From Flavobacteriales bacterium (lineage in GTDB: Bacteria; Bacteroidota; Bacteroidia; Flavobacteriales_D; SKUL01): 27,197 bases of DNA. The notes below the pieces were generated by a model. That model made no database searches. It saw nothing but the letters and a program-made list of their open reading frames with translations, and had not been told where the DNA came from. Below are positions 1-6,920 of the stretch, one piece after another (the stretch's first letter is position 1; each line of letters begins with the position of its first letter). The DNA is taken from contig SKUL01000020.1 of the NCBI GenBank assembly GCA_007129985.1, positions 1 to 27,197 of the forward strand. The letters run 5' to 3'. A program made the position numbers and the translations under genes.

Positions 1-855
1 ACAGGCTATCAGTTTGTGGAATGGGTGGAAACCGGTTTGGAAACGCATCACATTGAAATCTGGATGGAGAGTGACTCCACCTTTACCGCACTGTTTGAGC
101 CGAGCGGCCAGATTCCGACACAAATCGTTATCAACGAAATCAACTACAAGTCTGCACCCTTTCTCGATACGGAAGACTGGGTAGAGCTCACCAACGCAGG
201 ACAAACTCCGGTGCTGATGGAGAATTGGGAATTTCGGGATGATAATGACAACAACCAGTATGTATTTGGTCCGGGTACGTGGCTGGCTCCCGGAGAGTTT
301 CTGGTTCTTGCCGAAGACCCTGTTGCCTTTCTCATGCACAATCCGAATGTGAGCAATGTACATGGCCCGTTTGACTTTGGCTTTAGCAGTAACGGAGAGT
401 TGCTACGGCTTTACAATGATAATTTGGAGCTGATGGACCACGTATTCTATGGTGTGGATCCGCCCTGGCCTACTACACCCAATGGATTGGGGCCTACGTT
501 GGAGTTAATTGACCCATTGCTAGACAACACCCTTGCAGAAAACTGGTTTGCGCGTCCTGAGCCCGGAGGTACGCCCGGAGCACCCAACACCTTTGTTACC
601 TCGCTGCAAAAGCAGAGAAATGATTTGTTTGTGCGGGTGTTTCCCAACCCATCCGACGGCAATTTCTACATCCAAATCTCGCCAAGCGACTTACCACTCC
701 AGCTTGAGGTTTATAACGGCATCGGCCAGATGGTTGAGTCCGTTCAAATTCAGGAAACGCAGCACCTGCTGAATATCCAGGGAAGTGCAGGCTTGTATGT
801 AGCCAGATTCGAAAGCAAAAACGGCACAGCTACCGTGCGGATGGTGAAAAAGTAA
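1..855 (+). CDS. Secreted lamin-tail-domain protein with T9SS type A sorting domain (5' partial)
   Basis: The reading frame is open to the first base, so this is the C-terminal part of a larger protein and the GTG at 16 is not a real start. The first ~35 residues (GYQFVEW ... FTALFE) resemble the end of an InlB/Listeria-Bacteroides-type beta repeat. A lamin tail domain follows (IVINEINYKS, DWVELTN, LAPGEFLVLAED). The last ~75 residues form a type A T9SS sorting domain: VFPNPSDGNFYI, VYNGIGQMV, GLYVARF and a basic end VRMVKK. The protein is therefore probably exported through the Sec and type IX systems to the cell surface or outside. In Bacteroidota, lamin tail domains often sit in very large adhesin, nuclease or CotH-type proteins. 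The missing N-terminal part would decide the function. Domain calls are from motif recognition. Confidence 0.85.
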   Translation, partial: TGYQFVEWVETGLETHHIEIWMESDSTFTALFEPSGQIPTQIVINEINYKSAPFLDTEDWVELTNAGQTPVLMENWEFRDDNDNNQYVFGPGTWLAPGEFLVLAEDPVAFLMHNPNVSNVHGPFDFGFSSNGELLRLYNDNLELMDHVFYGVDPPWPTTPNGLGPTLELIDPLLDNTLAENWFARPEPGGTPGAPNTFVTSLQKQRNDLFVRVFPNPSDGNFYIQISPSDLPLQLEVYNGIGQMVESVQIQETQHLLNIQGSAGLYVARFESKNGTATVRMVKK

Positions 856-1215
856 TTCATGAAGTTCACCCAGTCGGGTGATAACAAGGCACCACAAAAG
901 GCGCTTAGGTTTTGTAGATTGCAACTTAGTTGCAAATCGCTCCAAAGAACAATGATTTTTTCTAATACACTCGCACCATGCGATTGATTGTGTGAAGCAT
1001 AAAACGGAATTTCTCAGGCACACAGTTTGAGTCTAACCGAAATTATCTAGTCAATTACAGCGACCAAAGCTCTGTTCAAACTCCAAGATGACTCTGGAAT
1101 TTGATTGAGGATGTCTTGCTTGAACACTTGATTTTTGCTCAAAAGCCCCGATATTTGAAACGTTTTCATAGTAAGGATTAGTTGGTTTGAGTTTGGGTTT
1201 GAGAAAACCCTTACG
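856..1215. other. Intergenic stretch with no convincing gene
   Basis: This stretch lies between the first gene and the terminator at 1216-1251. Open frames of 60-110 codons exist on the minus strand but have no recognisable domain or signal peptide and run antisense into the first gene, so I treat them as chance. The only local structure seen is a short hairpin at 919-935 (TTGCAAC-tta-GTTGCAA) with no T-run. Confidence 0.55.
919..935. repeat. Short perfect inverted repeat
   Basis: TTGCAAC and GTTGCAA form a 7-bp perfect stem with a 3-base spacer, about 65 bp after the stop of the first gene. No T-tract follows, so it is a weak terminator candidate at best. It could be a protein site or chance. 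Confidence 0.35.
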
Positions 1216-1251
1216 AAACAAAAACCCCGCTCCCCAGCGGGGTTTTTGTTT
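1216..1251 (-). terminator. Strong bidirectional-type terminator downstream of the START-domain gene
   Basis: The arms AACAAAAACCCCGCT (1217-1231) and AGCGGGGTTTTTGTT (1236-1250) are a perfect 15-bp inverted repeat around a CCCC loop, with one more A-T pair outside. Both flanks are A/T rich, so the hairpin ends in a U-run on either strand. It lies about 45 bp past the stop of the minus-strand gene at 1296, its most likely client. The plus-strand gene ends 360 bp away. Confidence 0.9.
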
Positions 1252-1295
1252 TGTGGTACTCAAAAAACCGGTTTAATGAAAAGCGGATTATTCGC

Positions 1296-1934
1296 CTACC
1301 CTTCCTCAGCCAACAAGGCCCTTAAATTCTTCATCGTTTTGTGCGGGCCTTGTACAATAAAAGCGTTCACCAACCATCCGGGAAGGTTACCTCCGGGATC
1401 CGCAAAAAACTCGTACTCTACATCGGTAAACCCATCCGGTCTTGGTGTAAGCAGCCAATGACCACCGGCATCTCTGATGCGAACCATCTTCTTGTTTTCG
1501 GGATAGAGTTCAGGGGTACTTTCGAGTTTAAAAATAATGGTACCGTCCGGATCTGTTTTTTGCGTAGAACGAATCACCACGTCCCTGTCGCTAAACGGAA
1601 AAGGTGTAGAACTCACATACCTGCCTACCACAATATTGGCACCATCACGCTTCACAACTTTAGCTTCAGTGCAGTCTTCTTGCCACTTGGTGTAGCGCTC
1701 CACATCGCTGAGAATACCGGCAATTAATGCAGGCTCGTAATTCATCTGCGCCACCACCCTGAACCTTTTAACCCGTGCTCCATCATCGCTCATGGTGTAC
1801 ACCTCAATTCCACCTCCTTCTTTAGCAAGCTTCCATTCATTTTTCTTCTTTTGAGCTATTACATCCTGGAAAATACCAGAAGCCATCGAGAAAGTAAGTG
1901 CAAACAGGAGAAAAAGACGTTTTCGGGGGATCAT
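1296..1934 (-). CDS. Secreted START/SRPBCC-domain lipid-binding-like protein
   Basis: The product has 212 residues. The ATG at 1934 gives a good signal peptide (MIPRKRLFLLFALTF ... VIAQ). The open frame runs further upstream to 2090, but that extension puts 52 unlikely residues before the signal peptide. After cleavage the protein has a START-type helix-grip fold signature: EWKLAKEGGGIEVY, SDVERYTKWQEDC, VVGRYVSSTPFPFSDRDVV and GHWLLTPRPDGFTDVEY. In this family the SDRDV segment and the C-terminal helix frame a hydrophobic pocket. The ligand cannot be predicted. It is a single-gene unit, divergent from the YeeE gene and ended by the terminator at 1216-1251. A TTGTTTTG sequence six bases before the ATG resembles a -7 box with one mismatch. 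Confidence 0.85.
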   Translation of the reverse strand: MIPRKRLFLLFALTFSMASGIFQDVIAQKKKNEWKLAKEGGGIEVYTMSDDGARVKRFRVVAQMNYEPALIAGILSDVERYTKWQEDCTEAKVVKRDGANIVVGRYVSSTPFPFSDRDVVIRSTQKTDPDGTIIFKLESTPELYPENKKMVRIRDAGGHWLLTPRPDGFTDVEYEFFADPGGNLPGWLVNAFIVQGPHKTMKNLRALLAEEG

Positions 1935-2114
1935 AACAGTCAAAACAACGCAGGCGCGCCCGATATTGGTTGCAGACCTGTTTAAAAAAATGTTAATCCT
2001 ACTTTCGCTGCCACTCGTGCTGTACATCTCGAGGTAGTATGTAACCCATGTTGCGCTCAACAACTGTATGGCTTTGTTTCTTTGCACCACATAAAACTAC
2101 AAACCTATCTGAAT

Positions 2115-2681
2115 ATGATTGAATGGATTTCTCAGCCCTGGCCGTGGTACGTGGCCGGGCCACTTATTGTTTTTGTAATGTTTATCATGCTGTGGTTCGG
2201 CAAGCAGCTCGGCGTTTCGTCTTCATTCCGAACAGCCTGCGCTATGACCGGAGCCGGTAAATACATCCCCTTCTTTGATTTGAAATGGCGTGAGCAGATG
2301 TGGAACATCATGTTCGTAGTGGGAATTTTTCTCGGTGGCTTTATCGGGGGTAATCTCCTTTCGGACGGGCAGCCGCTTGAAGTAGCACCGCAAACGCTTC
2401 AGGATTTGAGCGAAGTGGGGATTTCAGCCCCCGGTCATGACCTGGTTCCGCTTGAAATATTCTCCTGGGAGCAACTGTTTACCTTGCGCACGCTGGTATT
2501 TCTGGTGATTGGTGGTTTTCTGATTGGCTTCGGAACACGCTGGGCAGGTGGTTGTACCTCGGGGCACGCTATTATGGGGCTTTCTAACCTTCAGCTTCCT
2601 TCGCTGATTGCTGTGATTGGCTTCTTTATCGGCGGACTGCTTATGACCCACGTCTTGTTTCCCTTTTTACTTCAACTCTAA
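2115..2681 (+). CDS. YeeE/YedE-family sulfur (thiosulfate) transporter, N-terminal half subunit
   Basis: This 188-residue membrane protein belongs to the Sulf_transp (YeeE/YedE) family. I chose the ATG at 2115 (MIEWISQPWPW) over the upstream frame opening at 2082 because the extension is polar and overlaps the likely promoter (TTG at 2051-2053 and TTTCTTTG at 2077-2084, spacing 23). Hydrophobic segments lie near residues 12-28, 64-82, 122-140 and 160-185. The family hallmark GFGTRWAGGCTSGHAIMG (about 138-155) carries Cys147. In characterised YeeE proteins, conserved cysteines relay thiosulfate through the membrane. Full-length YeeE has two such halves, and here the second half is the next gene, 12 bp downstream. 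The substrate, thiosulfate or a related sulfur species, is inferred from the family. Confidence 0.88.
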   Translation: MIEWISQPWPWYVAGPLIVFVMFIMLWFGKQLGVSSSFRTACAMTGAGKYIPFFDLKWREQMWNIMFVVGIFLGGFIGGNLLSDGQPLEVAPQTLQDLSEVGISAPGHDLVPLEIFSWEQLFTLRTLVFLVIGGFLIGFGTRWAGGCTSGHAIMGLSNLQLPSLIAVIGFFIGGLLMTHVLFPFLLQL

Positions 2682-2693
2682 CACTTTACAGCA

Positions 2694-3110
2694 ATGCTCA
2701 ACATCATAAAATTTCTCATCGCAGGCACACTATTCGGACTTGTTCTCACTAAATCCGAGGTGATTTCATGGTACCGTATTCAGGAAATGTTTCGATTTCA
2801 ATCTTTTCACATGTACGGCATCATTGGCTCAGCTGTTATTCTGGGCTCCATCGTGGTACAGGTGATTAAAAAACTGGGGATGAAATCCATGGATGGAAAA
2901 GACATTTCACTGGCCCCCAAAGACATGTCGATAACCCGTTACCTCGTTGGAGGTGCACTTTTCGGAATGGGATGGGCCATGACCGGCTCTTGTCCGGGGC
3001 CCCTTTACGCTCACGTTGGCTACGGATACACAGTGATGATTGTAGCCATCATTAGCGCCATTGCGGGTACCATGCTTTACGGAGCACTTCGCGATAAACT
3101 GCCTCACTAA
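2694..3110 (+). CDS. YeeE/YedE-family (DUF6691) transporter, C-terminal half subunit
   Basis: This 138-residue membrane protein has hydrophobic segments near residues 4-19, 40-58, 82-100 and 108-130. It carries the second YeeE signature GMGWAMTGSCPGPLYAHVG with Cys100. It pairs with the gene 12 bp upstream, and together the two subunits match one full-length pseudo-twofold YeeE. They are almost certainly co-transcribed and probably form a heteromer. The partition into two genes is a common form in Bacteroidota and Proteobacteria. No rhodanese or persulfide dioxygenase gene, often found nearby, is present here. Confidence 0.87.
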   Translation: MLNIIKFLIAGTLFGLVLTKSEVISWYRIQEMFRFQSFHMYGIIGSAVILGSIVVQVIKKLGMKSMDGKDISLAPKDMSITRYLVGGALFGMGWAMTGSCPGPLYAHVGYGYTVMIVAIISAIAGTMLYGALRDKLPH

Positions 3111-3113
3111 TCG

Positions 3114-3121
3114 TACCTTTG
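3114..3121 (+). promoter_or_regulatory. Perfect -7 box (TACCTTTG) of the YceI gene; probable leaderless start
   Basis: TACCTTTG matches the Bacteroidota -7 consensus TAnnTTTG exactly and ends five bases before the ATG at 3127. With transcription beginning a few bases after the box, the mRNA would start at or next to the ATG. No clear -33 TTTG is visible at the usual distance. Confidence 0.55.
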
Positions 3122-3126
3122 CGTGA

Positions 3127-3660
3127 ATGAGAAACCTGCTACTTTCCGTCTTTGCAAGCATTGGTTTGCTGGCGGTCTCGTCAACGTCAACTGCTCAGGG
3201 TTTTGATGCTGACAAATCCTATATCGAGTTCAGCGCCAAAAACTTTTGGGTGCGTACTGTGACCGGAACCATAACCGGTTGGACGGGTTCGGTTCAATTC
3301 AATCCCGCAGAGCCTGCAAAGGCGCAATTCGACGTGAAGGCCAATGTTAAAACCATTAACACGGGAAACGAAGAACGCGATGAGCACTTGCGCAGCGACG
3401 ACTTTTTTGAGGTTGAGAAATACCCGGAAATGCGTTTCGAATCTAAGCGCGTGGAGCAAAAGGGTGACAAATATGTGGCGCACGGCAAGCTAACCATAAA
3501 GGATGTGACACGTGAAGTGAGCCTTCCATTTACGGCCGACGGCAATAAACTTGAAGGAAAGCTGGAAATTAAGCGCCGTGATTACGATGTAGGTTTGGAT
3601 CAGAGCAATTTCTCGGTGGGCAACGACATCGAAGTTCGCATTGTGTGTGTGCTGAAGTAA
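3127..3660 (+). CDS. YceI family periplasmic lipid/polyisoprenoid-binding-like protein
   Basis: This 177-residue protein starts with a signal peptide (MRNLLLSVFASIGLLAVSS ... TAQ). The mature part begins FDADKSYIEFSAKNF and shows the YceI lipocalin-like features: WTGSVQFNPAEPAKAQFDV, TGNEERDEHLRSDDFFEVEKYPEM, GKLTIKDVTREVSLPF and the end VRIVCVLK. YceI proteins bind isoprenoid or amphiphilic ligands in the periplasm. The ligand here is unknown. It follows the transporter pair by 16 bp but has its own -7 box, so it may be read both with and without them. The next gene begins just after its stop. Confidence 0.9.
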   Translation: MRNLLLSVFASIGLLAVSSTSTAQGFDADKSYIEFSAKNFWVRTVTGTITGWTGSVQFNPAEPAKAQFDVKANVKTINTGNEERDEHLRSDDFFEVEKYPEMRFESKRVEQKGDKYVAHGKLTIKDVTREVSLPFTADGNKLEGKLEIKRRDYDVGLDQSNFSVGNDIEVRIVCVLK

Positions 3661-3688
3661 ATGCACCCCCAAATGCAATCGGGTTTCG

Positions 3689-3696
3689 TACATTTG
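3689..3696 (+). promoter_or_regulatory. Perfect -7 box (TACATTTG) upstream of kdsD
   Basis: TACATTTG matches TAnnTTTG exactly and lies 18 bases before the ATG at 3715. This favours 3715 over the in-frame ATG at 3661, which lies upstream of the box. Confidence 0.5.
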
Positions 3697-3714
3697 GCCT
3701 CCCAGATTGCTGCT

Positions 3715-4326
3715 ATGCTTCAAGACAAAATCAAGCAACTCATTGCCCGCGAAGTAGCGGCTATTCAAAACATTCCGATTGACGGCTCCATTGCCGGCGT
3801 GGTAAATCTCATCCACCGGCAAGTACATGAGCGATCTGGAAAAGTGGTCATCTCAGGAATTGGGAAAGCCGGGCAGATTGGAATCAATATCGCCACTACC
3901 CTCAGTTCAACCGGTACGCCGGCCATCTTTCTCCACCCAAGCGAGGCACAGCACGGTGATTTGGGTGTACTTCAGCCCAACGATGTAATGCTGCTGATTT
4001 CCAACTCGGGCAAAACGCGCGAGATATTGGAGCTGGTGCAACTTACCCGCAATCTCTATCCCGAAATCAACATTATTGCTCTGTGCGGTCAGCAGCAATC
4101 GCCGCTTGCAGACCACGCGCACCATCTGTTGTACACAGGAGACCCGAAAGAGATTTGTCCGCTGGGCCTTACTCCTACCACCTCTACTACCGTGATGACC
4201 GTTGTGGGCGATATCCTGATTGTATTGCTGATGGAAAAAATCGGCTTCACCCGCGAGGAATACGCCAAGCGACACCACAGTGGTTACCTTGGTGATAAAG
4301 CGCGCCAAAACCCCGATTCAAACTAA
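3715..4326 (+). CDS. kdsD: D-arabinose 5-phosphate isomerase, SIS domain only
   Basis: This enzyme converts D-ribulose 5-phosphate to D-arabinose 5-phosphate, the first committed step to Kdo for LPS. From the ATG at 3715 it has 203 residues and consists of the SIS domain alone. The CBS pair found in E. coli KdsD is absent, a form also known in Bacteroides. Key segments are SGIGKAGQIG (Lys51), STGTPAIFLHPSEAQHGDLG, ISNSGKTREI, KEICPLGLTPTTSTT (Glu147) and AKRHHSGYLG (His187/188). These align with the sugar-phosphate site and catalytic Glu and His of the family. An ATG at 3661 directly follows the yceI stop, but it precedes a perfect -7 box and adds 18 residues of poor family character. kdsA follows after one base. 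Confidence 0.92.
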   Translation: MLQDKIKQLIAREVAAIQNIPIDGSIAGVVNLIHRQVHERSGKVVISGIGKAGQIGINIATTLSSTGTPAIFLHPSEAQHGDLGVLQPNDVMLLISNSGKTREILELVQLTRNLYPEINIIALCGQQQSPLADHAHHLLYTGDPKEICPLGLTPTTSTTVMTVVGDILIVLLMEKIGFTREEYAKRHHSGYLGDKARQNPDSN

Positions 4327-4327
4327 G

Positions 4328-5110
4328 ATGTCTCGTTTCTTCCTCATATCCGGGCCATGCGCCATGGAAAACCCCGACACCGCGCTGCACATCGCACAAA
4401 CGGTAAAGACCATCTGCGACGATCTGGAAATCGATTACATTTTCAAAGCGAGCTACCGCAAAGCCAACCGCTCTAGACTGGATAGTTTTACGGGTATTGG
4501 CGATGAAGAGGCGCTCAAATACATTCGGCAAATCGGAAAAGAACTGAATGTCCCTACCATTACGGATATCCACGAAAGCCACGAAGCAGCGATGGCTGCC
4601 GAATTTGTTGACCACCTTCAAATACCCGCTTTTCTTTGCCGACAAACGGATTTGTTGCTGGCGGCAGGTCGCACCGGAAAAGGCGTAAACGTTAAGAAAG
4701 GTCAGTTTGTATCGCCCGAAGCCATGAAGTTTGCTGTGGAGAAAGTGCAGTCCACCGGTAATCAAAATGTGTGGCTGTGCGAACGAGGATTCAGTTTCGG
4801 CTACCACGACCTTATTGTGGATGCCACGGCCATCACGAGGCTTAAAAAGCACGGAGTTCCGGTAGTGATGGACTGCACCCATTCGGTTCAAAAGCCCAAT
4901 ACTACCCACGGCGTTACAGGTGGCGACCCCGAAATGATCGAAACCATTGCCCTGAGTGCCATTTCAACCGGTGCCGACGGTTTTTTCATTGAAACGCATC
5001 CCAACCCTGCCGAAGCCCAGAGCGACCCACATACTATGCTTCAACTCGATAAACTGCGCGGCATTATGGAAAAAGCCATGCGTGTCCGCGAAGCGCTTAA
5101 CAATCAATAA
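4328..5110 (+). CDS. kdsA: 3-deoxy-8-phosphooctulonate (Kdo-8-P) synthase, metal-dependent type
   Basis: KdsA condenses phosphoenolpyruvate with arabinose 5-phosphate to give Kdo-8-phosphate in the cytoplasm. From the ATG at 4328 it has 260 residues (MSRFFLISGPCAMEN), and the frame opens earlier inside kdsD. Conserved parts are KASYRKANRSRLDSF, TDIHES, PAFLCRQTDLL, NVKKGQFVSPEAM, CERGFSFGYHDLIVD, VMDCTHSVQKPN and FFIETHPNPAEAQSD. The GPC motif has Cys11 where the metal-independent E. coli enzyme has Asn. Together with the Glu and Asp of the ETHPNP...SD segment, this points to the metal-dependent class typified by Aquifex. It is co-transcribed with kdsD (1-base gap) and the MOSC gene (1-base gap). 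kdsB and kdsC are not in the window. Confidence 0.95.
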   Translation: MSRFFLISGPCAMENPDTALHIAQTVKTICDDLEIDYIFKASYRKANRSRLDSFTGIGDEEALKYIRQIGKELNVPTITDIHESHEAAMAAEFVDHLQIPAFLCRQTDLLLAAGRTGKGVNVKKGQFVSPEAMKFAVEKVQSTGNQNVWLCERGFSFGYHDLIVDATAITRLKKHGVPVVMDCTHSVQKPNTTHGVTGGDPEMIETIALSAISTGADGFFIETHPNPAEAQSDPHTMLQLDKLRGIMEKAMRVREALNNQ

Positions 5111-5111
5111 A

Positions 5112-5687
5112 ATGAACTGGGTAAAATTGCCCCAAAACGGAATTGTTCGCGGTCTTTACGCCACTCCGGAACCTGCGGAGTTTCTTACAACCCCGTTTTC
5201 TCAGCTGCCTTTTGAAATTGATGGAATTCCCGGCGACCGTCATTCAGGGGTCTCGCGCCAAAGTGGAAGCCGCGAAAAGAAACTCTATCCGAAAGGCACC
5301 CTGATCAGAAACAACAGGCAATGGTCTGCGTTGAGCGTGGAAGAATTGGAAGGCATCGCCACGCGCATGGGCATTGAAAAAATGCTCCCCGAATGGGCTG
5401 GTGCCAACGTGCTGATTCAAGGTGTTGAAAAGCTGACACAAATTCCGTCGCTGTCGTTGTTGAAATTCTTTCACCGAGAAGTGCCAGGACCGGTATTGGT
5501 GGTGTACGGTGAGAACAAGCCCTGCCATCACCCTCATGCAGCAGCCGAAAAGGCCTTGCAAAAAGAACTCGAAGTTCCGTTTTCAAAGGCAGCCGCTCAT
5601 TGCAGAGGCTTGGTTGGCTGGGTGGAAAAACCGGGTACCGCTTATGTTGGCGATTCTGTAGAGGTTTGGATACCTGACAGCGCTTAG
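5112..5687 (+). CDS. MOSC domain-containing protein
   Basis: This 191-residue protein starts at the ATG one base after the kdsA stop. The MOSC fold is recognised by IDGIPGDRHSG, LSVEELEGIATRMGI, WAGANVLIQGVEKLTQIP, VYGENKPCHHP and, near the end, AHCRGLVGWVEKPGTAYVGD. The conserved CRGLVGW cysteine is the expected molybdenum cofactor or sulfur-carrying residue of the family. Members such as YiiM act on N-hydroxylated compounds with Mo cofactor. The role of stand-alone MOSC proteins in Bacteroidota is unclear. Its place in the Kdo operon may be only convenience. Its stop overlaps the stop of the convergent gene by 4 bp. Confidence 0.88.
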   Translation: MNWVKLPQNGIVRGLYATPEPAEFLTTPFSQLPFEIDGIPGDRHSGVSRQSGSREKKLYPKGTLIRNNRQWSALSVEELEGIATRMGIEKMLPEWAGANVLIQGVEKLTQIPSLSLLKFFHREVPGPVLVVYGENKPCHHPHAAAEKALQKELEVPFSKAAAHCRGLVGWVEKPGTAYVGDSVEVWIPDSA

Positions 5688-6331
5688 TCCAGCGCCTCAT
5701 CCGCTCCGGGCAAAATATGAAAGCGGTATCCGCGTTCACCGGGCTTCATTTCAATCACTTCCCATTGAATGAGACTGGCGAGGAGTTGTTCTGTTTCGGC
5801 AGGGCTAAGGCGAAGCACCTGACGCACAAAACCAAATCCCACAGGACCTTTGTGTTTCATGCGGCCCAGTAACTTCTGAACAGGCTTTGAAAAGGCCAGT
5901 TTTTCGCCCATTCGCTTTTTGTCCATTTTCCACAAGCGTTGCATCACACCGTTGGCTTCCAGAACCCGGTCACCATCGCGGTAATACACTTTGAGCGAGC
6001 CATCGGCCTCCTTCACTTTATGGGGGCGAAGCCGCGAGGGAGCAATAATCACTTCGAGCACCGTTTTGTCATCAATATCCCAAATAACGGGTGTAAAAGC
6101 CACTTCCGGATCGGTGTAAAGGTGTGAAGCAGTTTCAATCATGTAGATTTCCTCTTCAGACGAAATACCCGATATTTTGCCATTATCTTTCACGCCGATA
6201 AGCAGCCTACCACCATCGGTATTGGCGAAACTCACCATGGAACGCGCAATTTTTCGCGCGTCGTTCACCTGAAATTTAAAGTCGAGCTGTTGGTGTTCGC
6301 CCTCTGATATGAGTCGTTCAATGGGATGCAT
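5684..6331 (-). CDS. AlbA_2/Schlafen-type putative nucleic-acid- or ATP-binding protein
   Basis: From the ATG at 6331 the protein has 215 residues. The N-terminal half is an AlbA_2 (Schlafen AlbA) domain: EGEHQQLDFKFQV, KIARSMVSFANTDGGRLLIGV, DNGKISGI, and later YYRDGDRVLEANG. The C-terminal part (GPVGFGFVRQVLRLSPAETEQLL) looks like a winged helix. The frame opens at a TTG at 6367 whose TGA overlap with the upstream gene (TTGA) would give translational coupling, so that start is a real alternative. Family members are annotated as putative DNA-binding regulators or ATP-binding proteins without a firm function. It is the last gene of the OmpH-DUF4924-AlbA_2 unit. Confidence 0.8.
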   Translation of the reverse strand: MHPIERLISEGEHQQLDFKFQVNDARKIARSMVSFANTDGGRLLIGVKDNGKISGISSEEEIYMIETASHLYTDPEVAFTPVIWDIDDKTVLEVIIAPSRLRPHKVKEADGSLKVYYRDGDRVLEANGVMQRLWKMDKKRMGEKLAFSKPVQKLLGRMKHKGPVGFGFVRQVLRLSPAETEQLLASLIQWEVIEMKPGERGYRFHILPGADEALD

Positions 6332-6363
6332 ACTGCTAGCAACAGCAACGCCGAGGCTGTGGT

Positions 6364-6912
6364 TCAATTGTGTGAGAAATCCATTTCGCCGGATTTCATC
6401 TGCTTGTATTTGGCCGCCAGAAAGGCCGTGAGTTTACTGATGCTGGCCATGGCCATTTCTGTTTCTTCCGCAATCTGTGCTTTTTGCAGGCGCAGAAGCC
6501 ACAAGCCATACAAGGCATTGAACATCATTTCTACTTCATTGGAAACGCGTCCACTTCGTTTTCGGAGTTCCTGAAGGTGTGGTGCTGCGTCCGTATAAAG
6601 ATGCTGATAGGTCTTGTCTTTAGAGATATTGAGCAAGGTGTTATGCAGGTAAAACAGCTCAATCACAATATCCTGTACTTCGCGAAGGTGACCTGATTGC
6701 TCAATCTTTTCGGACTTCATTTGCCGAATCATGTTGCGGTACCAGTCAGCAGCGGCATCCACAACAGCATCACCGTATGAGTCAAACTGCTCTGCAATGG
6801 CTCCCACGGCCTCAGGATTGAGCTCTATTGAACGCATCAAATCCTCCAGTTGCCACATGTACAAAATGTACTCGGCGATGTTTTCGCGCTTTTTCTGATC
6901 GGCAATAACCAT
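6364..6912 (-). CDS. DUF4924 family protein
   Basis: This 182-residue, mostly helical cytoplasmic protein has no signal peptide. Its N-terminus (IADQKKRENIAEYILYMWQ, then EDLMRSIELNPEA) matches DUF4924, a Bacteroidota family of unknown function. LTAFLAAKYKQMKSGEMDF near the end is also typical. It lies 8 bp after the OmpH gene and overlaps the alternative start of the AlbA_2 gene, so it is inside an operon. No catalytic motif was seen. Function is unknown. Confidence 0.85.
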   Translation of the reverse strand: MVIADQKKRENIAEYILYMWQLEDLMRSIELNPEAVGAIAEQFDSYGDAVVDAAADWYRNMIRQMKSEKIEQSGHLREVQDIVIELFYLHNTLLNISKDKTYQHLYTDAAPHLQELRKRSGRVSNEVEMMFNALYGLWLLRLQKAQIAEETEMAMASISKLTAFLAAKYKQMKSGEMDFSHN

Positions 6913-6920
6913 TGAGTGGC

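Noticed and set aside
691..1263. Minus-strand open frames (110 and 70 codons) in the first intergenic region as possible genes
   Set aside because: No signal peptide, no domain, and the first runs antisense into a clear coding region; the second is crossed by the terminator hairpin.
2082..2114. Upstream start of the YeeE-family gene
   Set aside because: The extra residues are polar, not family-like, and overlap the probable -7 box.
3661..3714. ATG directly after the yceI stop as kdsD start
   Set aside because: A perfect -7 box lies between it and the ATG at 3715, and the 18 extra residues do not fit the family; kept as a minor alternative.
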